From Panonychus citri (Eukaryota; Arthropoda; Arachnida; Trombidiformes; Tetranychidae), in assembly GCF_014898815.1 (NCBI RefSeq), contig NW_026515497.1:1-64000 (forward strand): 64,000 nt of DNA. Direction: 5' to 3'. A model generated the notes under the pieces. The model was not told where the DNA came from. It worked only from the letters and a program-made list of their open reading frames with translations, and ran no database searches. Of this stretch, positions 1 to 11,496 are shown piece by piece. Position numbers and translations under genes: made by a program. Positions within the stretch are counted from its first letter, which is position 1. Every line of letters begins with the position of its first letter.

Positions 1-1813
1 TAACACCACGACACCCATTGTCCAGCAAAGCAGTGTTAAATTTACCCAATTGGTCAACGGCTTCATTACCAACCAAGGCTTCACCAACGAAAAGGGTTAG
101 ATCGGGTTCGTTGATTTTAATCAATTTGGCCAATTGTTTCATCAAAGGTTCATTGTCTTGCATTCGGCCCGCTGTATCAACAAGGCACACTGTATAACCA
201 GCGGTTCGAGCATAATTGATTGCCTCCATTGCGATGGCGGCAGAATCTTTTCCATAACCTTTCTCATAAAGATCGACCTTCTTTTTACCATCTCTCTCAT
301 GGATTGTCTTCAAAGCGGTAACATGGGTACGAAGTTGTTCAATTGCACCAGCACGGAAAGTGTCACAAGCGACAATTAAAACTTTATTGTCATTAACCAC
401 AAGCCAGTTTGCAATTTTCGCCAAATTGGTTGATTTACCGACACCATTGACCCCACAGAAAACAATTACATAGGGTAGAATCGATTTGGCCTGAATATCT
501 CGAAGAATGTTTAGATTACGATTTGGACTGAGGATTCGAAGCATAGATTCCTCAAGTGCATTGCGAACAAATGATTTCAAACCAATCCAAGTGTTGACAT
601 TTTGTCCCTCCAATTTGGTTGCGACGCTGTCACATAATTTACTTGCAATTTCCGAGGCAACATTTTTGGATATTAGGTGATCACGAAGTTGATTCAAGAT
701 CGGATCCAAATCGGCTCGTGTTAATGCCTTGTTGATGGACATGCTTTTGATGAGAGAACCAAAGAAAGACTTTTTATTGGTGGAAGTGGAAATTTCAATG
801 TCTTCCTCTTCTTCCTCTTCATCGTCACTACACTCGAACTCGAGGTCTGGTTCAACATCGCATTCTTCAATAGTGGCACCCATATCACCTGAAGCGATAT
901 TCTTTGCAATGGAAGAAACATTCTCCATATCTCCATTCTCTTTTTTACTAAAGTCCAAATCTTCGGCGTTCTTACCACCAAGTTCCCATTGTCGAGCCTC
1001 CTTAGTTTTCTTCCCTTTAGCAATAGGCTGAAAGAAATGAAAGAGAACGAGAGAGAGAGAGAAAAAAAAGAGAAATTAAGTTATGAGAAAGGATAATATT
1101 AGAGAGAGAGCAAGTTAATAGATATTTACCTTGGCCTTTTCTTTCTTGGGTTTCTCAGGTCGAACACCTCGAGGAGAAAGTTTAGACAAAATTGGAATAG
1201 CTTCGGGTTTTGGGTCAACCTTGGGCACGACAACGGGTGTTGGCGGAGGTGCAACCGAAAATTTGCTCGAAGAGATGATCATCGATTTAACCGTCTTCTG
1301 AGATTTAGCGGACTGTTGAAAAGATCGCATCTCAGGTTGAGGTATATTTTGCTGTTGTTTACAGCATCGTGTATAAATAGTTTTATATTCATGATAAAAA
1401 TCAACAAGATTTAACGATAACAACGATGGTGATGATTGGGATGAAGTTACAGATGAAGATGAATTTGATACAAGGCTTTCTAAAGTTGAGGCCTGTTGTT
1501 GTATCCCTTTAGATTTTAGTATCTTCCTCAAATCATAATCCGTAAATTTATCACGAAAAGCAAGTTGAATATCGTCAAGAAATTTATCCACATAAGATAA
1601 TGATAACATCTTCTGATAGCCGACCACAAATACCAGGTCAAATTCATTGTCAAGATGATATTTTAAAGCCAAATTGTCACAAGTAAATTCATCCCGTCTC
1701 TCCTCAAGGATAACATGTTTAATCAATTTATTGACAACATGAGAGATTGCCTGATTTACTGTAGCAAAGAGGACAATTCCTCCTTTAGAAAAGATTACAA
1801 AAAAGTCCAACAT
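1..1813 (-). CDS. SRPRA: Signal recognition particle receptor subunit alpha (SRP receptor GTPase), 3' part outside window
   Basis: ER-membrane-associated GTPase that docks SRP-ribosome complexes during co-translational targeting. Seen: two exons on the minus strand, 1813-1130 and 1027-1. The intron has GT-AG ends, falls between codons, and is GA-rich. I start at the Met of MLDFF-IFSKGG (1813), which matches the conserved SRPRA N-terminus (longin-like SRX domain); an in-frame Met seven codons upstream is not conserved. The linker is basic (PKKEKAK, KGKKTKEARQWE) and acidic (poly-Glu near 800-830). The NG GTPase domain shows the P-loop GVNGVGKST (about 427-453), DTFRAGA (about 330-350) and DTAGRMQDN (about 150-176). 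Translation is still open at base 1, so the final part of the G domain is missing only because the window ends. Divergent from CCDC93. Confidence 0.96.
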
Positions 1814-2713
1814 CTTCCCAAAGATGATTACCAATCAATAACCAGAAGAATACAATTACCTAGATTACAATTAGAGAAAGAGAGAGAAAAACAGTTAAAA
1901 TTAAATTTCCATCAACAAAAATTCAGGTCAGACTTTCAATACTTACACATAAATATTACAACAAGAGAGAGAGAAAAATCCAATCAATAGTAGATGACCA
2001 CAGATCTAATCATACAAACCGTTTGGAGTGTAAATATCACAGTTGATCACAGAGTTAATTGTAAGAACAATTAAAAAATATAAATGAGAATAACAATTTG
2101 GAGAAAAACAAAATTAGGCAAAGAGGGAAAATTAATTAAATCTATTGACTCTCCAGTCATCAAAACCCAAACAGTTGCCACGTTATCGTTTCCTTGGTAA
2201 CTGGTTAACATATGGAGGCGGTTTTGACAACAACAATCAGTTTTACTTTAGTTGATTGTTTACTATTTTAAGATGATCGTAATTACTTATCAATCATACT
2301 AATCAATTGTTCAAATTACAATCTAAATGTCATCTATTCCCTTGGTCATCTGATTCTCTTTGTTGTCTATTGATCATTTTTCATTCTGTTTTCCATTTTC
2401 CATTTTTACCTGTGATAAACTGGTCATTTGATTTTCCATTGATTTCAGTGTTTCTTTTTTTTCTCTCTCTCTCTCTCTTTTTCTTAAATTATTTGTTTAG
2501 TTTTCAATTTGATTTTTGAAATTTTGATTGTTCAATTATTGATTTGTGATCTGAAAGTGTTGCTTTTGAGGTTTTATTGAGAGAAATTGGAAAAGTCATC
2601 ATCTCTCTATCATCGGTTTACCTTTTGTTTACATTCAAAGTGAAATTGTGACTTGTGTTTTTTTGTTAAGCTTTTCGCTTTTGTTTTGATCGTTTAATTG
2701 GCCTCCATTGAAA
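1814..2713. promoter_or_regulatory. Divergent intergenic region between SRPRA and CCDC93
   Basis: About 900 bp between the two start codons, so both promoters and 5' UTRs must lie here. The CCDC93 side (about 2300-2700) is T-rich with a short (TC)n run near 2460-2480. I see no clear TATA box for either gene, as is common for housekeeping genes. I see no further coding sequence. Confidence 0.5.
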
Positions 2714-5053
2714 ATGAGTGAAATCAATACAGATTCTGGTGGAAGGTTACTTAAATTTGATGTTAGAGAAGATGAAGAACAATATCAAAAATTTCAAGAG
2801 ATTATTCAAATTCTCATTGCTGCCGGTTACTTTCGTGCTCGGATAAAAGGATTGACAGATTTTGATAAGGTAACATGATAATCGTTTTCTTAGATTTAAA
2901 TAATAATATTTTTATCAATTTCTTTTCCTTACAGGTTATCGGTGGAATGACCTGGTGTATAATAATGTGTAGTGTCGATATTGATATTGATCTGATGTAC
3001 AGTGAAAATCTCACGATTGGACAGAAAATGTAAACAAACTTTATTCATAGCAAAAGCAAAATAGTATTAGGCTCATCTCTTTTTACTTTGTCGCTGATTT
3101 TTTGTCCTTATAAATTGTATCATTTAATTTATATTTTAATTTTTCTTTTCTAGATCGTTAACTGAGAAAATTGTTACATCATTGAAACGGATGAAATGCC
3201 CTTTCGCCCTGGAGCCTCATCAGATCCAAGGAATGGACAGTAAACACATTTTCCCAGTCGTTCAATGGTTGGTTAAAATGTCTATTCAATATCGCCAGGA
3301 AAATGAAGTTTATATGAAAAACTTTGCTGTCCGAATGTTCAACAAAGATCACAATTTACCCATTGTAAGAAGACACAATTTGCTGTACAATACTGTTTAT
3401 ATGTCTATTGGTTATCATCTAATTTTCTTAATCTCGATTAATTTTTAAGGATCAACAACGATTTTCTGAAAGCAACAAGTTAAAACAAGAGTTTATCCAT
3501 TCTGATCCTGATACATCACCAGTGAGAAAATATCGTCATCCTAATAAGTCAAAAATCAACGATCTCAAGACCAATGTTAAAATAACCATATTAGAGTACA
3601 AAGGGTCAGTTGGTCATCATTGAGTCAACCTTTTGATCATTTTGACACTTTTATTATTTGATTGTCTATCTTGAACTAATAGATTAGCTGATACTGTCAA
3701 TGAATCAACTAATACTGAGAAATCATCTTCCCCTGAATCAGTTGAACATGCGGAAACTATTTCACTGATTGACGATATGAAACAAGATATTAATGTAAGT
3801 TTATTCAGTTCTATGAGTTACTCAAGATATTAATTGTTTCTATTTTTTTTTCTAGTTTAAACTAAGTTCTTCGATCGTTGGTTCGATAATGAGTGAAAAA
3901 TATGAGGAATTGAAACAAATCGCTGAAGATTTCACAAGGAATCAATTGAAATTGGCTGAAAATTCACTTGAATACCGAGAGAAAGTATTACGAGAAACTC
4001 TTAGTGATTATAACAATCGAATCTCTGAGGTAAATAATTGCCGATAAATTGACATTTCGTTTACAAATAATCATTTTTTTCTTCCGCTTTTTTAGGCTAA
4101 AAGTACGCAAGAGAATAACAATAATCGACTTGAAGCGTTAAGAATGGAAATCGACAGTATTAAAAATGACCAGAAACAGTTTAGTTTACAAATTCGGGCC
4201 ATGGAAGAAAATGAACGTGAAGAAAGAAAAAATCTTTCCCTTGAATTGGATAAATTGAAAAGAGAAAAAGACAATTTCCATCAGAATTGTAAACAAGAAA
4301 AGAAACGACTTGAGAAAGAATATGAAACTTTATCTAATCAACTATCGGAAAGTGGAGATGAGGATGAAATTGAGAAACAATTAGAAGCTGAACGAAGTAA
4401 ATTCCGTAAAATTGCTCTAAAATTAGCTGAAAAGATTAAAGAAGTGTCCTTATTACATCGTAAACTTGACGATATCCCTTCAAGAGCTGAGCTCAACCAA
4501 TATCAAAAGCGTCTTGTTGAGCTATACAATCAAGGTGAGTTTCCATAATCTAAAGATTGATCACTTTGATTAACTTTTTCCAATCGCTAATTCAGTTGCT
4601 GCCAAACACAATGAAACGAAAAAGTTTTACATTCTCTATAATCAACTGGAAGACACTCGAGTTCATCTTGACAAGGAGTTGGCGTTATTAGATTCAATTC
4701 TCACGAATTTCAATCTGTAAGTTATCAATTGCATCGAATACAATTTAAATTGTCCAATATTTGATTGTAATACAAGTCTAATTAACTATTTTCTTCATCC
4801 AATCCACAGAGCGAATACAAATCTAGCAGCAAGAGAGCAATTTTTGTCCCAATTCGAGCAAATTGTCGAGAATATCAACCTGGCCAAAGTTAAAGTGGAA
4901 AAGAAAAGATTAATCGAGAAGAGGAAAAAAGATCAATTAAATGAAGTTTATGTTGATTTAATTGAAAAACAACGACAATATTATCGAGCTGTTAGTCAAT
5001 TAAAAGAGGAGATGAAGAAAAATGAATCGCTAATCAATTCAAACAACAATTAA
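2714..5053 (+). CDS. CCDC93: Coiled-coil domain-containing protein 93 (CCC complex subunit)
   Basis: CCDC93 is a subunit of the COMMD/CCDC22/CCDC93 (CCC) complex, which acts with Retriever and WASH on endosomes to recycle membrane proteins. Seen: nine exons, 2714-2869, 2935-3029, 3154-3364, 3450-3604, 3683-3794, 3856-4029, 4096-4534, 4596-4716 and 4810-5053. All introns have GT-AG ends and the sum is 1707 nt, giving a 568-residue protein (human about 631). The N-terminal domain has REDEEQ, AAGYFRARIKGL and VIGGMTWC, then MKCPFALEPHQIQGMD and IFPVVQWLVK, all near-identical to the vertebrate protein. Residues from about 240 onward are predicted coiled coil (long E/K/Q/L heptads), with the conserved LHRKLDDIPSRAELNQYQKR block. 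The C-terminus is charged (KKRLIEKRKKDQLNEVYVDL). The donor of exon 4 is GTCAGT, slightly unusual. The gene looks intact. Confidence 0.96.
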
Positions 5054-5331
5054 CTCAATCATTTTGGTAGGAAAATTTTTATTCTAATACAATATTGATT
5101 GACCAAGCTCATTTATTAAAGGTAAATTGATTCTCTAATAAAAATAATTAATAAGCTCTCAATGTGATGAGAAAATTATCAATATCAAATCTATTTCAAG
5201 TTAATTTGTTTCCTATTGATTTTGATATAACTCTGATTGCTAAATAGTAATTTATTAAATTTCCAACTGTAGATTTAATTACATCAGTTACGTTAGTTAA
5301 TCAATACAATAAGATCAATTTATTACTACAA

Positions 5332-6508
5332 TTAAAACATACTCTGTAAGGCTAAGCCAAGAGTTAACGAGATGGTTGCAAGAGACGAGACAAAATTAGG
5401 AGTAATTAACAACAATTTACCGAAAGTTAATCCAGCATCATGACGAGATAATCTTATCAAGAATAGATTAATCTGTAATGAGATTAAGTTATTATGGATT
5501 AAAAGGTTTTCAGATTAATCAGGTTGTTATTACCTGATTAGTGAATTCCACTGATTCAATGTTGAATGTTAGTGAATAAACTTTATCGAAAAGCTCATTG
5601 GACAATTGATTTACTCGAACTAAATAATAGGTGATCACAATTAAGTAAATGGTTTCACCAATAGATCGGAATATAGTGAGAATTAGTGACAATATGGACT
5701 GTTCGATGAAAAGTGCTCGAACAATGAATAAACAAAGACCAATGAGAAGAAGATAGAAAACAATTAACGATGAGAGTAAAAATCTATCAATGATTTTTGT
5801 TGTTTCGATTATCTTAGTGTACATTAATCGGCAGGAATTAATTTTCTCTTCGGGTTTTATCATCTGCGAATCTGTTGATTGTGTTGTAAGTTCTATGTGA
5901 TTTAGGTGGTAATTGTGGACGATGAATGCTGATTCTAAATGGACACAAATCTCTAAAATGAATTGGAACTGGCTGAGTAGTGTAATCTTCGAGGGCATTA
6001 GAACCATGACATTTATTAAATATCGAATGATGAAATTCTTAGCATTTCCTGATGAATCGACATAACGAACATAAACTTTACCTGTTTCGCATAATATCTC
6101 ATAGGAAATCGCTGCTATACCGAAAAGCTTGAGTGTTTTCTTTTGTTCCAAAATAAATTCAGCGGCTATTTCTCTGTTTTTATCGATAATCTCATGATAA
6201 TTTCGTAGAAATTTTAAAAACAAAGCTCCATCAACTAAATAATAGCAACAACTTAATCCAACCAAAATGTAATTTGATTTGATCCAAACAGATTCGTAAA
6301 CAATATACTTATTGATACGATCATTTTTCGAACGAATCGTTCCATAGAAAACTTCGTAAAGTCCAAATGTACCTCCGGCCACAGATAAAATAGAGACCAG
6401 AATATGGACTATTTTATTCAATCTATTTCGTTTCAAAATGGACTGAGAAAATAGGCTTGATGGAGCCATTTCAGTTTCAGTATATTTTTGAATACGCGAA
6501 CTTATCAT
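5332..6508 (-). CDS. Gustatory-receptor-family 7-TM protein, tandem copy 1
   Basis: Predicted ligand-gated cation channel of the arthropod gustatory receptor (GR) superfamily, plasma membrane of chemosensory neurons by family inference. Seen: exon 1 is 6508-5534 and exon 2 is 5472-5332; the intron lies between codons; 371 residues. I start at the ATG at 6508 because the longer reading begins with a TTG. Hydrophobic segments lie at roughly 33-55, 68-90, 130-150, 165-195, 245-270 and 275-305, with a seventh in exon 2. The last exon encodes LIRLSRHDAGLTFGKLLLIT then PNFVSSLATISLTLGLALQ. This has the layout of the GR TM7 exon (phase-0 intron just before TM7), but the usual TYhhhhhQ signature is reduced to T-L-xxx-L-Q. 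First of five tandem paralogues. Confidence 0.8.
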
Positions 6509-7021
6509 GATTAATGTATTAATCAAACTCTAGCAAACAAAAGGGTCCACAAGCAATCAACGATTTGCCTTTTCAGATCACTTTTCAATCAAAAATACAT
6601 GAAGATCCATTTAGCTTGAATACTATTTATCATTCTGAAACTAATTTACTACATCGATAAAATTCAATTGTGATTTCGCAAACCGACTGATTGATTTCCA
6701 TCTATTCGAGAGTATCTGAGAATGCGTTACCCACAATTCAATTTCACCTTTGATTTTTTGCAGAAAAATAAGAATTTAATTCAGTTGATCACATGAGTGA
6801 TACAATTTCAATACTCATTTATCATACTAATAGATTCACTATAATGATTAATGGTCTTGATGACTGTTGGTTGTTTCCAACTGATTTCTAAGAAAACTGT
6901 GAACGATTAAGCTTATCAATCGCCCGTAAGGTGTACTGAGCATTGGTGTATTTATCGACCACAATAATTATTATTAAACTTATCCAATTAAGAGTAAAAG
7001 AACTCGTTGATTCCAAATGAT
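6509..7021. other. Intergenic spacer between receptor copies 1 and 2
   Basis: About 510 bp, AT-rich. It must hold the promoter of copy 1 and the 3' UTR of copy 2. I see no ORF with coding character and no repeat. The spacers further along the array (8234-8482, 9683-10007, 11190-11496) are shorter and equally featureless. Confidence 0.4.
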
Positions 7022-8233
7022 CTAGGATAAGTTTGCGATCGCTAGTCCAAGGGTAAGAGATATGGTTGCAAGAGACGAGACAAAACTTGGAGTAATTCGT
7101 ATTAATCGGGCAAAGGTAAATCCAGCATCATGTCTAGAGATTCGAGCTAGATAAAAGTTTATCTAAAAGGAGATATAAATGATTAGCAGTGTGAATCTAA
7201 AGTATTGTATTGAAAGATTAAGGCTTAAGACAGTCAATTGTATTATTACCTCATTTATAAATCCGTGTGATTTGATATCAAAGGAAAGGGAATAAACTTT
7301 GTTGAATAAATCGTTAGAATGTTGATTAACTTTAATCAAATGGTAAGTGATCACTATGAGGTAAACTGTTTCTCCGACCGATCGGGCAAGAGTGAGAATC
7401 AGCATAACGAAAGTTTTGGTGACGAAAATGACTCGAATGATAAATAGACACAGGCCAACGAAAAAAAGGTAAAAAGTAACGATTGTCATGGATAGAAATT
7501 TATCAATGGACTCAGTTGACTCAATGATCTCCGAGTACATGATTCGACATGATCTGATCGCTTTCTCCGATCGTTTCTCATTCAACGCACTTTCAATGGG
7601 CAGTTTGATGGCACTCAGGCAACGGTTGTGGACAGTAAAGGTCGATTCAAGTTGGGCACAATTTTCAAGAATTAGTTGTACCTGAAAAACTATCGCAAAC
7701 TTTGAGGGTACAAGTACAAAAGCATACAGGGTATACTTGCATATATCATTCAGTGAGCCAACCAGTATATCGGGAATATAACGGGACTCAGCTTTTGCAA
7801 TTTCGCAGAAAGCCTCATAGAAACTAGCATATATAACGAAAAAAGTGATCTTTCTATACTTTTGTCTAATATATTGATCGGCTAGTACTTTATCCTTCTC
7901 GATAATCTGATAATATCTTTGCAGAAATGATTTAAACAAAGTTCGGGTAAACAAATAAGATCCACAAGATAATCCAGTTAATATGTAATTCATTTTGATC
8001 CAAAGAGCTTCGTACTTTTTAATCTCATTCCCGAAATAATTTGTCTCATAAAGTATAATATAAATTCCGAATAATCCATTAACGATGGACATAATTGCTG
8101 TTGAAATATGGATTATTTGAGTTCTCTTGTTTCTTTGTAAAATAGATTGGGAAAATATCCCCGATGGAACAGTTTCTCCGACTTGATCCGAATGTTCAAA
8201 CCCGAAAACTGATGCTACGTTTGGGAAATACAT
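7022..8233 (-). CDS. Gustatory-receptor-family 7-TM protein, tandem copy 2
   Basis: Same two-exon GR-type architecture as its neighbours: exon 1 is 8233-7250 and exon 2 is 7162-7022, joined after a GAG codon; 374 residues. The start is a true ATG (MYFPN). After a ~40-residue cytoplasmic N-terminus come the conserved FSQSILQRN motif and six hydrophobic segments; TM7 is in exon 2 (ISRHDAGFTFARLIRITPSF, then VSSLATISLTLGLA). Family-wide blocks such as the pre-TM4 EAFCEIAK, the SCRIMYSEIIES motif in the intracellular loop and VGETVYLIVITYHL before the intron are all present. The start lies in a more divergent region than in other copies, so an upstream exon cannot be excluded. Confidence 0.8.
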
Positions 8234-8482
8234 TTAGTCCCAACAATTACCGATAACTGTTATTAATTTAAACGAAATATTTTGAAAATCAACAAGAAAA
8301 AACTTTCATCTATTGCATAGAATTAAAAATCACTGAAAGTATTCAATCAACTGCGCAAACATCAGAATAGGAATAGATCATCCCAATCACTCATCAACAA
8401 TTAATAAATGACAAAAGTTATTGGTGAATTATTTATTGTTGTCAAGTGGAAATTGAGAAATCAATCGAATCAACTATTGATA

Positions 8483-9682
8483 TTAATCTTTAGAAGATAA
8501 ACTTTGCAAGGATAATCCAAGGGTTAAGGCGATTGTTGCAAGAGATGAAACGAAATTCGGAGTGATTAATACAAGATTACCAAAGGTAAATCCAACATCT
8601 TGTCTTGATAATCTCAATAAGAATGTATTAATCTGAATTAGAAAGAGAAAAAAAAATCAGTATTAACCTATGAAGATTTTAAATTGGTAACCTTGGAAAT
8701 CTTGTATATTGACCTCGTTGGAAAATTCAAACGATTTTGAACTAAACGAAAGTGTATAAACTTTGTCGTACAAATCGTTGGATAATCGATTGATTTTAAC
8801 CAAATGATAAGTAATTAAAACGAGATAAACTGTTTCCCCAATGAATCGTAGGATCGCCAGAGTTACTTGCGAAAGAGATTGATCTTGAATGGACAAAGCT
8901 CGAACAATAAATAGACTTACACCAACGAATAGTAGATAACAGCTGACCAGTGTGAGTGCGAAAAAACGGTCGATATGATTAATCATCTCGATAATTTTAC
9001 TATACATTAAACGATATGATTTAATTCTAGTAAGATAATATGATTGAACTGTGAATATACTTTCTCCACTTTGAACAGGCTCTAAGTCTTTCACGCAATG
9101 ATCATGAACGACAAACACTGCTTCCAAATGGAAACAAACTTCAAGAATAAGTTGGAACGAAAAGACAATTCCAGCCTTATAAAACACCAGAATAATTACA
9201 CGAACAGTATTATATATTATATAATGTTCAGGGTTGATTAGAGCAAAGGGAATACTATGATCAGTGCCTTCAGACAATTCATGAATTATTTCATGAAAGA
9301 TGGAAAATAATAAGAAATATTTCATCATTTTCTGCTTACTATCAATATAATCAATTGCAATTCGTTTGCTTTTATCAACAATCCGCTGATAACTTGTGAG
9401 AAATAATGTAAATAATTTTCGTTTGAACAAATAATATCCACTAGTCAATCCGACCAGGGTAAGATTCAGCTGAATCCAAATGGCTTCGTACTTGCCTATT
9501 TGGTTAGTGAAACTCAACGGCTCACTGAAGATGATACAAAGTCCGAAAATACCTTTGATTATGAGCATTAGAGATGAAAATACATGAACTGTTTGGATTA
9601 ATTTACTTTTCTTCAAAATTGATTGAGCAAAAACTCCCGATAATCGGTAAGATGAGGATTGAATCATCTCTGTAGAAATCAT
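8483..9682 (-). CDS. Gustatory-receptor-family 7-TM protein, tandem copy 3
   Basis: Exon 1 is 9682-8714 and exon 2 is 8632-8483; 372 residues if the splice is placed where its paralogues splice (after the GAG of SNE). The donor there is GTCAAT rather than GTAAGT or GTAATA, so it is weak; skipping it would read through about 16 further residues to a stop near 8663. Exon 2 encodes LLRLSRQDVGFTFGNLVLIT, then PNFVSSLATIALTLGLSLQS. The N-terminus MISTEMIQSSS precedes the shared FAQSILKKS motif. Otherwise a normal family member, with a slightly longer second intracellular segment (VQSYYLTRIKSYRLMY). Confidence 0.75.
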
Positions 9683-10007
9683 ATTCAGAAATTAACTGAT
9701 TACAACTAATTATTTAATCTCTATGTTTCTAGAATGACCATAAACTACCAATATGTGGAGATTTTATTTATAAATAAGTTAAAATGATACATGTACCAAC
9801 TATATAACCGTTATTCTGAAAATTTAACTCTGTAACTTGATTGAAAAAATCGATTCATAATTTAAATCTATCGAGTGTAGACTAGAAAAGTTTTTTTTTC
9901 TACCAAACTAGAAATTAGTTTTCCATATTATTTTTTATTGATCGACTTTAAATATTATATGAATAACTTATCTATTGGTATTCAGATCGAGTTATCCTGA
10001 GAACTGT

Positions 10008-11189
10008 TCAAAAGAGACTCGCCAATGCTAATCCGAGAGTCAACGAGATGGTTGCAAGAGATGAGACAAAATTTGGAGTAATGAAGACCATCCGAGCGAA
10101 AGTAAATCCAAAATCAAGCCTTGAGATTCTTAATAGAAATAAATTAACCTGTGGATAGATTAATCTAGTGATTAGAATATTGAATTGAAGATTTCATTAG
10201 GTTTATAAACAAAGAGAATTTCTTACCTCATTAACGAATCCAAATGATTTGTTATCGAATGAAAGTTCGTAAACTTTGTTGAAAAGTTTATTCGATAGTT
10301 GATTAACTTTAATTAGATGGTATGTTATCAATATTAGATAGTTTGTCTCTCCAAAGAATTTGAATATCGTGAAAACTAAACTGGGCCTTGGTTTGACGAA
10401 ATAACCGCGAATTGCAAACAGATCAAGTCCAACGAAGAAAATATAAAAAGTAAGCAACGAAAGAAACAGAAACTTATCGATTATTTTACAAGTCTTGATG
10501 ATCTTTGAGTAGATAAATCGACTTAATCGAATCTTTTGTTCTGGAATATCTTTTCTCAAATCTAGATAATCGAATGATAAAGTGTTGAGACAACGTTTAT
10601 GGACAGCGAAAACCGCTTCCAAATGGAAACAAATCTCGAGAATGAAATGAAATTGACTCAGAATGCCGAATTTATAGAAAAAAAGTATAATAGTAATCAA
10701 AGAGTATTTTACAAGATAATTGTCTGGACTCACTAAAGCTTCGGGAATATATCGAAGGTCACATTTTACTATCTCATAAGACGTTTCATAACAGAAACAA
10801 TACAATACGAACAATTTAATCTTTGTGAACTGTTTCGTGGTAAATTCAGAAGCAAAAGTTTTATCATGATCAATTATCTCGGTATAACTTTTTAAGAACT
10901 CAATGAATAACGAACGATCAACCAAATAATAAGCACTCGTTATTCCGTACATTATATAAATAAATGCACTCCAAATTGTTTCAATCTTGGCAATTATGTT
11001 ATTCGAATAGTCTGATTCGTAGAAAATAATAAACAGTCCAAATAAACCTTTGACGATTAACACTAGAGTCACTAATATATGGATTATCTGACTTAATCGA
11101 TTTTGTCTCAAAATTGATTGAGCATATAAACTTGAAGGGTGAATCCATTGGTAAATAAATATTTGCATACCACCAAGTGGGCTAATCAT
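10008..11189 (-). CDS. Gustatory-receptor-family 7-TM protein, tandem copy 4
   Basis: Exon 1 is 11189-10227 and exon 2 is 10148-10008, donor GTAAGA after a GAG codon; 367 residues. I use the ATG at 11189; the longer reading starts with GTG. The N-terminus carries YQWIHPSSLYAQSILRQN, very close to copy 5 (YQWIYPSSPFAQSILRRN). Exon 2 reads LLRISRLDFGFTFARMVFIT, then PNFVSSLATISLTLGLALAS, and stops after LF. Its nucleotide sequence is nearly identical to exon 2 of copy 5 over about 70 bp, while exon 1 of the two is clearly more diverged. Confidence 0.8.
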
Positions 11190-11496
11190 GATTATCACTT
11201 TAATCTGATAACTTCCTGGATTCTTACTGGACTGTAAGTTACCTCAATTGATTGAAATGACCTTTAAAATAGAATTGTACTTTATGTCTTATTATAATGT
11301 GTGTTTGACATTTCTAAACACTATTAATCAATTACTCTATTGTTATCGAACTAATAAAATAACTTTGTTTCTCATTTTCTAAAGTTTTTTGAATTGATGT
11401 ATAAGAAAACAAGTCAATACGACAAATTGAATTGTAACCTTTGCAAAGTATTAATCATGAATTCGACCTATTCAATCAAAATAACAGAATCAATAT

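Noticed and set aside
721..1031. Overlapping ~100-codon open frames on both strands in the SRPRA region
   Set aside because: Shadow frames of the SRPRA linker exon.
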